This document shows positions 24,701-31,154 of a DNA stretch of 33,072 nt, piece after piece. This DNA comes from JBDZUZ01 sp040255445 (lineage in GTDB: Bacteria > Planctomycetota > Phycisphaerae > Phycisphaerales > UBA1924): contig JBDZUZ010000020.1 in assembly GCA_040255445.1 (NCBI GenBank), forward strand, positions 1-33,072. Direction: 5' to 3'. Both the position numbers and the translations under genes were made by a program. The notes below the pieces were generated by a model that worked only from the letters and a program-made list of their open reading frames with translations, did no database searches and had not been told where the DNA came from. Every line of letters starts with the position of its first letter. Within the stretch, counting starts at the first letter, position 1.

Positions 24701-25123
24701 GTGACCGTGTCGCAAGTGTCCGGCTTCCAACCACTTAAGCGCGTCTTCGGCGTGCTGGCGCTGCTGATCTTGGCGGCGGGGGTTGGCGTTGGATTCCTCG
24801 TGAGCTCGGGTCTGGGCGGCGAGCGCGAGCCCGCCCTCGCCGCGGCGATCATCGGCGCGGCCGGCTTGATGGGCTTCCTGCCCCTCCTGGTGTCGGACGC
24901 GGCCAAGTTTGGCCTGGTGGTCCTGGGCGGGTCGATGGGCCGGCTGATGCTGGGGCTGATGGTGACGCTGGTGCTGTCGCAGAACGAAGAACTCACCCGC
25001 CGCCCGCTCGTCCTGGGCGTCGCCGCGGGCCTCGGGCTGGTGCTGCTGCTGGAAGCCGCATCGGCCGTCGTGATCCTGAACCAAGCCGAGAAGCTGAAGA
25101 CCGCCGCGGCACACGCGGCTTGA
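24701..25123 (+). CDS. atpI: AtpI-like membrane protein (ATP synthase subunit I position)
   Basis: About 140 residues with four hydrophobic helices (VLALLILAAGVGVGFLV, LAAAIIGAAGLMGFLPLLV, FGLVVLGGSMGRLMLGLMVT, LGVAAGLGLVLLLEAASAVV). Sequence similarity to AtpI is weak; the assignment rests on topology and its place between atpZ and atpB, where subunit I is usually found. AtpI aids assembly of the c-ring. The start is uncertain: GTG 24701 is preferred, GTG 24707 is possible, and a TTG at 24617 leaves a less protein-like N-terminus. It ends 16 nt before atpB. Confidence 0.65.
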   Translation: MTVSQVSGFQPLKRVFGVLALLILAAGVGVGFLVSSGLGGEREPALAAAIIGAAGLMGFLPLLVSDAAKFGLVVLGGSMGRLMLGLMVTLVLSQNEELTRRPLVLGVAAGLGLVLLLEAASAVVILNQAEKLKTAAAHAA

Positions 25124-25139
25124 CGGAGCGGATGTCCCG

Positions 25140-26060
25140 ATGCTCGACCTTCTGACCACGCTCGCGGCCAGCAACCCGGCCGACCACGTCTACAACCACG
25201 TCTTCCTCAAGACCGAGGACGGCTGGTGGATCTGGTCGGGTAACCAGGGCGTGCTCGTGCTGAGCGCGATCATCCTGGTGATCGGCATGATCTGGGCCTC
25301 CAACAAGATCCAGATCGGCCCGGCCAGCGAGGGGGCGGCCCGCTACGTCACCAAGAACAAGTTCGCGCACATGATCGAGGTCATCTGCGTCTACCTCCGC
25401 GAGGAGGTTGTCCGCCCGCTGCTGCACGAGCGGACGGACAAGCTGATGCCGTTCCTCTGGTCGCTCTTCTTCTTCATCCTGGTCAACAACCTGCTGGGTC
25501 TGGTGCCGCTGCTCGACCTGATGCACCTGCTCAACAGCGACTGGAAGGCGCACCACGCCACTCCGATCGGCGGCACCGCGACGCAGAACATCTGGGTGAC
25601 CGGCGTGCTCGCTCTGGCCGCGGGCCTGGTGTTCAACATCGCCGCGATCAAGCGCCTGGGCCTTGGCGGCTACTTCGGCCACATGACCGCGGGCGCGCCG
25701 TGGTATGTCGCGTGGATGATCTTCATCCTCGAGTTCGCCGGCCAGGTGCTGATCAAGCCGGTCGCGCTCGCCCTGCGTCTCTTCGCGAACATGACGGCCG
25801 GCCACATCCTGCTGGCGACGCTGTTCATGTTCGTCGGCGCGGTCTGGTTCAAGTCGATCGCGATCAAGGCCCCGGTCACGGTCATCTCCGTGCTCGGCGG
25901 CATCGCCGTCAACTTCCTCGAACTCTTCGTTGCCTTCCTTCAGGCCTTCATCTTCATGTTCCTGACGACGGTGTTTATCTCCCTGATGGATCACCATGAC
26001 GAGCACGGCCATGAGCACGAGCATGGCCATGCCCACGGTCACGAGCACGCCGCCGCGTGA
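25140..26060 (+). CDS. atpB: ATP synthase F0 subunit a
   Basis: The protein is 306 residues with about six membrane helices. The essential arginine of the proton channel is Arg213 in LALRLFANMTAGHILL; the preceding NNLLGLVPL and the later ELFVAFLQAFIFMFLTTVFI are family hallmarks. Together with the c-ring it conducts protons (H+ is favoured, see atpE). The C-terminus is unusual: residues 285-303 contain ten His among 19 residues, mixed with Glu and Gly, following the last helix. The tail may bind metal or protons, but it is not part of the conserved fold. It is followed by atpE after 84 nt. Confidence 0.95.
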   Translation: MLDLLTTLAASNPADHVYNHVFLKTEDGWWIWSGNQGVLVLSAIILVIGMIWASNKIQIGPASEGAARYVTKNKFAHMIEVICVYLREEVVRPLLHERTDKLMPFLWSLFFFILVNNLLGLVPLLDLMHLLNSDWKAHHATPIGGTATQNIWVTGVLALAAGLVFNIAAIKRLGLGGYFGHMTAGAPWYVAWMIFILEFAGQVLIKPVALALRLFANMTAGHILLATLFMFVGAVWFKSIAIKAPVTVISVLGGIAVNFLELFVAFLQAFIFMFLTTVFISLMDHHDEHGHEHEHGHAHGHEHAAA

Positions 26061-26144
26061 TTGGCGTGAATAACGGACCGACGCCCGCCGGGCCAGCAAG
26101 CCCACAGGGCGACCCCCTCGTGCAGTGTCTTTGAGAGGTACAGC

Positions 26145-26459
26145 ATGAACGTTTCGAAGCTTGTGAAGAACTGCGTCATCGCGGCCGGCACGGTCGCCCT
26201 CGTCGGCCCGACCATGGCGCTCGCCCAGGACGGCGCTGTCGAAGCCGGCGCGACCATGGGCAAGGGCCTCGCGGCTCTGGGCTCGGGCCTCGCGGTCGTC
26301 GGCGGCGGTGTGGGCATCGGCCTCTGCGGCAAGGCCGCGGTCGAGTCGATCGCCCGTCAGCCCGAGGCCGCCGGCAAGATCCAGATCAACATGATTCTGG
26401 CCGCCGCGCTTATCGAAGGCGCGACGCTGTTCGGCGTCGTCGTCGGCTTCCTCGCCTGA
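26145..26459 (+). CDS. atpE: ATP synthase F0 subunit c
   Basis: The protein is 104 residues, against about 75-90 for typical subunit c. The hairpin is standard: a Gly-rich first helix (GKGLAALGSGLAVVGGGVGI), the polar loop ARQPE (70-74) and a second helix with the ion-carrying Glu91 in ALIEGATLFG. The Na+-binding Gln of helix 1 is Ile here and Ser after the Glu is Gly, so H+ is the likely coupling ion. Residues 1-28 are an additional Lys-plus-hydrophobic N-terminus ending in TMALAQDG, which looks like a cleavable signal peptide. The ATG is preceded by GAGAGG. A stem-loop follows the gene. Confidence 0.94.
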   Translation: MNVSKLVKNCVIAAGTVALVGPTMALAQDGAVEAGATMGKGLAALGSGLAVVGGGVGIGLCGKAAVESIARQPEAAGKIQINMILAAALIEGATLFGVVVGFLA

Positions 26460-26480
26460 GCCGAGGATCGAAACAATCAA

Positions 26481-26510
26481 CCGGCCGCGCCCTGAGAGGG
26501 GCGCGTCCGG
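26481..26510 (+). terminator. Stem-loop between atpE and atpF
   Basis: A 12-bp stem CCGGCCGCGCCC / GGGCGCGTCCGG with one mismatch and a TGAGAG loop, 21 nt after the atpE stop. There is no U-tract, so it is more likely an RNA stabiliser or partial attenuator that raises atpE mRNA over the downstream genes. Confidence 0.55.
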
Positions 26511-26565
26511 CTTCGTCTCGAAGATCGATGCAAGAGGCCGCAGCACGCGGCCGCAGGAGAACGCG

Positions 26566-27147
26566 ATGAACAGCCGTGCGCTGCAGTGCCTGATCGTCCT
26601 CGCCATGACACCCGTCGCCGCGCTCGCGGCGGATGAGACCGTCGGCGCCCTCCCCACCGTCAAGCAGGGCGCCATCACCGGCGCGACCGCGCTGGTCGTC
26701 TTCGTCATCGTCGCCGCCCTGCTGGGCGCGTTCGTGTGGCCGAAGATCGCCGGGGCGCTCGACGAGCGGGCCAACAAGATCCGCGAGGAGATCGAGTCCG
26801 CCGAGATGGCCCGCAAGCAGGCCAAGGATGCGCTCGAGCAGTACCAGAAGAGCCTGGCCGATGCTCGCGCCGAGGCCCAGAAGATGCTCGAGGACACCAA
26901 GGCCCAGCAGGCCCGCCTCGCCGCGGACCTCAAGGCCAAGGCCGACACCGAGCTGGGCGCGATGCGCGAGCGGGCGATGCGGGACATCGAGGCCGCCAAG
27001 CGCGCTGCGGTCGGTGAGATCTACAACGATGCGAGCAACCTCGCGACCATGATCGCGGGCAAGATCCTCCGTCGGCAGATCTCGGACAACGACCAGCAGC
27101 AGCTCGTCGAGGAGTCGCTCGCGCAGCTCCAGGCGATGAAGAACTAA
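26566..27147 (+). CDS. atpF: ATP synthase F0 subunit b
   Basis: The protein is 193 residues. A membrane helix (about 38-58, ATALVVFVIVAALLGAFVWP) is followed by the PKIAGALDERANKIREEIES segment typical of subunit b and a long charged coiled coil to the end, forming the peripheral stalk. Residues 1-22 (CLIVLAMTPVAALAA) look like a cleavable signal peptide, as in some bacterial b subunits and in atpE here. GGAG lies about 8 nt before the ATG. A single b gene is present; there is no b-prime. Confidence 0.93.
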   Translation: MNSRALQCLIVLAMTPVAALAADETVGALPTVKQGAITGATALVVFVIVAALLGAFVWPKIAGALDERANKIREEIESAEMARKQAKDALEQYQKSLADARAEAQKMLEDTKAQQARLAADLKAKADTELGAMRERAMRDIEAAKRAAVGEIYNDASNLATMIAGKILRRQISDNDQQQLVEESLAQLQAMKN

Positions 27148-27236
27148 GCCGGCGAGCGCGAAGCCCACCCGGCCCCCCGCCGCTTCAGGACCGCGCGTTT
27201 GACGACCCCACGCTTTCGGACCGCGAAGGACCACGC

Positions 27237-27857
27237 ATGCCGCTGACCGAATCGAACCCCGATGCTGTCGCCCACGTCTACGCCCAGGGCCTCTTCGAAC
27301 TGGCCGACGGCGCCGGCGGCCGCGAGACGCTCGAATCCACCCTCGGCGAGTTGGAGGAGGTCATCGACCTCGCCCGCTCGGATGCGAAGTTCAGCGAGTT
27401 CCTGTCGAGCCCGGCGATCGCCGCCTCCGACCGCGCGGCCTCGCTCGACAAGATCTTCGGCGGCCGCGTCAGCGACTTGACCCTGCGGTTCCTCAAGGTC
27501 CTCAACGGCAAGGGCCGTCTGGCGCACCTGCCCGCGATCACCGCGGCGTTCGATCAGGCCGTGCAGGCCAAGTTCGGCCGCGTCGAGGTCGATGTCTTCA
27601 CCGCCGAGCCGATCTCGCAGGAGCACGCGGGGCTGATCCGCGAGCGCCTCGCCAGCACGCTCAAGAAGGACGTCATCCTCCACCCGTACACCGATGGGGC
27701 GATGATCGGCGGCCTCAAGCTCCGCATCGGCGATCAGCTCATCGATGGCTCGGTTGCTTCGCGGCTGCGTCGGATCAAGGACCAGCTCGATGTCTCCGGC
27801 GCGGCCAACGCCCGCGCCAGGGTCGAGAAGATGATCGACGACGCCGGCGGGCAGTAA
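27237..27857 (+). CDS. atpH: ATP synthase F1 subunit delta
   Basis: The protein is 206 residues. The N-terminal helical domain has AHVYAQGLFELAD (pattern A..YA.ALf.lA) and FLSSPAIAASDRAASLDKIF; the C-terminal region has AVQAKFGRVEVDVFTAEPIS and the family end motif DGAMIGGLKLRIGDQLIDGS. Delta links the peripheral stalk to the top of F1. GAAGGA precedes the ATG. The genes for alpha, gamma, beta and epsilon, which normally follow, are absent; phosphoglycerate kinase begins 106 nt downstream. Confidence 0.94.
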   Translation: MPLTESNPDAVAHVYAQGLFELADGAGGRETLESTLGELEEVIDLARSDAKFSEFLSSPAIAASDRAASLDKIFGGRVSDLTLRFLKVLNGKGRLAHLPAITAAFDQAVQAKFGRVEVDVFTAEPISQEHAGLIRERLASTLKKDVILHPYTDGAMIGGLKLRIGDQLIDGSVASRLRRIKDQLDVSGAANARARVEKMIDDAGGQ

Positions 27858-27963
27858 TACATCGATCTTCGGCCCACGCCGCGGCCGCGACCCGACCGCC
27901 TACAACCAAATACGCACCACACGAGTCCGCGGTCCGCGCGACCGCCTGAGGGGAGAGCTTCGG

Positions 27964-29169
27964 ATGCCCAAGAAGAACATCACCGCGGTCGACGTCAGCG
28001 GCAAGCGCGTCCTCGTCCGCGTCGACTTCAATGTCCCGGTTGAGAACGGCCAGATCACCGACGACCGCCGGATCGCCGAGGCCCTCCCCACCATCAAGAG
28101 CATCATCGACCGCGGCGGCCGGGCTGTGCTGATCTCGCACATGGGCCGCCCCGAGGGGACCGGCTACGAGGCCGAGTACTCGCTCGCCCCGGTCGCCAAG
28201 CACCTGGGCTCGCTGCTCGGCAAGCCGGTGACCTTCCCCTCGACCGACTGCACCGATGACAAGGCCGCCGCGGCGGTCAACGCCATGCAGAACGGCGATG
28301 TCGTCCTGCTCGAGAACCTGCGGTTCCACAAGGGCGAGAAGAAGGGCGACGGCGCCTTCGCCGCGAAGCTCGCCTCCTTCGGCGATGTGTACGTGAACGA
28401 CGCCTTCGGCACCGCGCACCGCAACGACGCCTCCATGTTCGCCGTGCCGCAGGCGATGGCGGGCAAGCCGCGAGTCGCGGGGCTGCTGCTCGAGAAGGAA
28501 CTGAAGTACCTCTCCGAGACGCTCGCCAAGCCCGAGCGGCCGTTTGTCGTCGTCCTGGGCGGCGCGAAGGTCGCCGACAAGATCGGCGTGATCGAGCACG
28601 TGATTCCCAAGGCCGATCACATCCTCATCGGCGGCGCGATGTCGTACACCTTCCTCAAGGCGCTGGGCCGCGAGATCGGCGAGAGCCGCTTCGAGAGCGA
28701 CCGCATGGCCGATGCGCACCGCCTCATCGAGCAGGCCGCCAAGAGCAAGTGCCAGCTGCATCTGCCCAGCGATCATGTCTGCTCCGATCAGTTCGCCGAG
28801 AAGTCGGGCGATATCGAGGTCTTCGAGGACGACATCAAGCCCGGCTTCATGGGCCTCGACATCGGGCCCAGGACGCAGGGCCAGTACGCCATGACCCTTC
28901 ACAAGGCAAAGACCATTGTCTGGAACGGGCCGATGGGCGTGTTCGAGTGGGCACCCTTCTCGCAGGGGACGAACCAGGTCGCCAAGGCGATCGCCGAGGC
29001 GACCAGCCGCGGCGCGGTCAGCATCGTCGGCGGCGGCGATTCGGCCGCGGCGGCTGAGAAATTCCACGTGGCGGACAAGCTGACGCACGTGTCGACCGGC
29101 GGCGGCGCTTCGCTGGAGATGCTGGCGGGCAAGGCGTTCGACAGCGTGGGTCTGCTCGATAACGCGTAA
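27964..29169 (+). CDS. pgk: Phosphoglycerate kinase
   Basis: The protein is 401 residues, a normal length. Substrate-binding VRVDFNVP (18-25) and LISHMGRPEG, the lysine/glycine segment VVLGGAKVADK, the nucleotide region NGPMGVFEW, and the C-terminal GGGDSAAAAEKF and STGGGASLEML are all intact. It transfers phosphate from 1,3-bisphosphoglycerate to ADP in glycolysis, and the reverse in gluconeogenesis. GAGGGGAGAG-type purines precede the ATG. It takes the place where the F1 catalytic genes would be expected. The gap from atpH has no clear terminator, so read-through is possible. Confidence 0.97.
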   Translation: MPKKNITAVDVSGKRVLVRVDFNVPVENGQITDDRRIAEALPTIKSIIDRGGRAVLISHMGRPEGTGYEAEYSLAPVAKHLGSLLGKPVTFPSTDCTDDKAAAAVNAMQNGDVVLLENLRFHKGEKKGDGAFAAKLASFGDVYVNDAFGTAHRNDASMFAVPQAMAGKPRVAGLLLEKELKYLSETLAKPERPFVVVLGGAKVADKIGVIEHVIPKADHILIGGAMSYTFLKALGREIGESRFESDRMADAHRLIEQAAKSKCQLHLPSDHVCSDQFAEKSGDIEVFEDDIKPGFMGLDIGPRTQGQYAMTLHKAKTIVWNGPMGVFEWAPFSQGTNQVAKAIAEATSRGAVSIVGGGDSAAAAEKFHVADKLTHVSTGGGASLEMLAGKAFDSVGLLDNA

Positions 29170-29199
29170 GCGGACGGCACGAAAAGTCAAGGGGAGTGC

Positions 29200-31077
29200 A
29201 TGAGCACAATCAACGCCTCAACGCGCGCGGATCTCCCGCGGCGTTGGCGCGATCTGCTCGTCCTGCTGCTTGTCTGTATCCCGACGTACTTCTTCGGTCT
29301 GACGGACCACGGCCTGACCAACTGGCAGGAGTCGCAGCGCGCCCTGGTCGCCCGCGATATGTGGGACCGCGGCGACTGGCTGGTGCCAACCGTCGATGGG
29401 CAGCCGTACCTCGCCAAGCCGCCCTTGATCTATTGGGCGCAGCTCACCAGCGCGATGGTCCGCGGCGGGCCGTCGCAACCGCCGACCGAATTCGATCTGC
29501 GGTTCGTGGTCGCGCTGGCGGCGACGCTGGGCGTGCTGGCGACGTATCTGGCCGCGCGGTCATTTCTGGATGACGGCTGGCCGCGGGCGCCTGCGGTGGT
29601 GCGGCTGGGCAACGCGCGGTTCGCGCGGGATGCCGCGTTCCTCGGGTCGCTGTTCCTCGCAACAGGGATGCTGTATGTGCGGTCGGGCCGGATCGGCGAG
29701 CTCGACATCCTGCTGGTCCCGTTCGTTGTGACCGCCGTGGGCGCGATCGCCAAGGCGTGGCGCATCTACCGCGACCGCGGCGAGCCGGCGGGAACATTCC
29801 GCTCGGTCCTGACGGGCATGTCGTGGGTCTTCCTGGCGACCGCCGCGGCGGTAGGCGCTGCGCTGGTGAAGGGCCCGCCGGGGATCCTCGTGATCGGCGC
29901 GGCGGCGTACGGCGCGATGGCGCTGCACGCGGGTCAGCGCGCTGACTACCCGCCAGTGCCGCGGTCGCGGAACATCGCGGGCGCGGTGATCGGCGGCGTG
30001 GTGATCGGAGCGCTCGCCGCGGTGCACGCGGAGAAGTCGGGCGATGCGCCGGGCGTGGTGCTGCTCGCGTTGCTGGGCGGGTGGCTCGGTGTGGTCGTGG
30101 CGCGGCTGACCGTCGCCGCGCGGGGCCGCATCTTCTGGTACACGCTCGCCCGCACGCACCCTTTCGCGGTGCTGGTCGTGCCTTTGCTTGTGCTGTGGGC
30201 GTGGGCGTTGCTCGTCGAGCAACGCCTGGGCGTGACGGATACTTCGTCATGGGCCGCGGCGGAGGCGGATGAGAACCTGATAGTGCTGGTGGCGAGGAGC
30301 CCAATCAAGAACCTCGAGGCGATGTCGTTCGGGGTGGGGCTGGGGTCCTTCGCCGCGATCGCGGGGCTGGTGTGGCTGGTACGCGAGAAGCCGGCCGCGC
30401 GGCCGGGGTGGCTCATCCCGGTGGCGTGGGTCTTCTTCGGGTTCGCGGCGTTCTCGATGCTGGGCAAGGGGATCGGGCGGTACCTGACGCCGGTGTGGCC
30501 GGGGGTGGCGCTCCTGGGCGGGATGCTCGCGGCGATCGTGCTCGCGATGCTGCGGGAGCGGGCGCGGCGGGGCGGGATCGGCGGGTCTGTATCGCGCGGT
30601 GTTCGACCGGCGATTCTTGCCGCGGTTGTGGTGCTGGCGCTCGGGCAGGCGTGGTGGTACGGGCGCGGGCGGGAGGAAGCGAACGCCGCGCGCTCGCCGA
30701 GGGCGATCGTGGCAGAGGTGCTGGCGCTGCCGGGGGTCGATGCGGATGACCTGGCGACGTTCGAGTTCCGCGCTCCGGCGATCGACTACTACGCGGGCGA
30801 GCGGGTCGAGCCGATCGGCGATGTGGACCAGCGAGAGGACACGGCGGGCGGGGAGTCGATGGATTTCCAAGACCTGCGCGAGCGGGTGGTGGAGGACGGG
30901 GTTGAGATCGTGTTTGCGCGGGTGAAGCAGCCGCGGGATGCCTACTGGGACCCGCGGCCAGCGATCGAGCGGCTGCGTGAGGCGGGGTTCACCGTGGAGC
31001 CGATCGAGACGGAGGCGGAGTTCATCATTGATAACGGGAAGATTGAGGTGGTGGCGTTGCGGGTGACGATGCGGTGA
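29200..31077 (+). CDS. ArnT-like glycosyltransferase (GT39/GT83 superfamily), second copy
   Basis: The protein is 625 residues with about 11-12 membrane helices and a soluble C-terminal domain of about 140 residues. After the first helix (about 17-33) come WQESQRALVARDMWDRGDW, with Gln43-Glu44 where the first copy in this window has Asp-Glu, and YLAKPPLIYW at about 70-79, the family hallmark. Later LVKGPPGILV matches KGPITPG of the first copy. It should transfer a sugar from a polyprenyl-phosphate donor at the membrane; donor and acceptor are unknown. AAGGGGAG precedes the ATG, 30 nt after pgk, so it may share that transcript. Replacement of the Asp may affect catalysis. Confidence 0.86.
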   Translation: MSTINASTRADLPRRWRDLLVLLLVCIPTYFFGLTDHGLTNWQESQRALVARDMWDRGDWLVPTVDGQPYLAKPPLIYWAQLTSAMVRGGPSQPPTEFDLRFVVALAATLGVLATYLAARSFLDDGWPRAPAVVRLGNARFARDAAFLGSLFLATGMLYVRSGRIGELDILLVPFVVTAVGAIAKAWRIYRDRGEPAGTFRSVLTGMSWVFLATAAAVGAALVKGPPGILVIGAAAYGAMALHAGQRADYPPVPRSRNIAGAVIGGVVIGALAAVHAEKSGDAPGVVLLALLGGWLGVVVARLTVAARGRIFWYTLARTHPFAVLVVPLLVLWAWALLVEQRLGVTDTSSWAAAEADENLIVLVARSPIKNLEAMSFGVGLGSFAAIAGLVWLVREKPAARPGWLIPVAWVFFGFAAFSMLGKGIGRYLTPVWPGVALLGGMLAAIVLAMLRERARRGGIGGSVSRGVRPAILAAVVVLALGQAWWYGRGREEANAARSPRAIVAEVLALPGVDADDLATFEFRAPAIDYYAGERVEPIGDVDQREDTAGGESMDFQDLRERVVEDGVEIVFARVKQPRDAYWDPRPAIERLREAGFTVEPIETEAEFIIDNGKIEVVALRVTMR

Positions 31078-31096
31078 TGCGCGCTGTCGAGCTGTA

Positions 31097-31114
31097 CCAC
31101 GCCTGAAGGCGTGG
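31097..31114. repeat. REP-like hairpin, CCACGCC-TGAA-GGCGTGG
   Basis: A 7-bp perfect stem with a TGAA loop, 19 nt after the second ArnT-like gene. It is paired with a second TGAA-loop hairpin 14 nt downstream; such paired 'CACGCCTGAAGGCGTG' elements are widespread small REP-type repeats. Confidence 0.7.
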
Positions 31115-31128
31115 CCTACAAGCGAGCA

Positions 31129-31146
31129 AGCCCGCTGAAGCGGGCT
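31129..31146. repeat. REP-like hairpin, AGCCCGC-TGAA-GCGGGCT
   Basis: A 7-bp perfect stem with the same TGAA loop, 8 nt before the mutL stop on the opposite strand. With the preceding hairpin it separates the convergent transferase and mutL genes and may terminate both. Confidence 0.7.
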
Positions 31147-31154
31147 GCAGGAAC

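Noticed and set aside
26145..26459. Na+-dependent ATP synthase c subunit
   Set aside because: The Gln of helix 1 and the Ser after the key Glu, both needed for the Na+ site, are Ile and Gly here.
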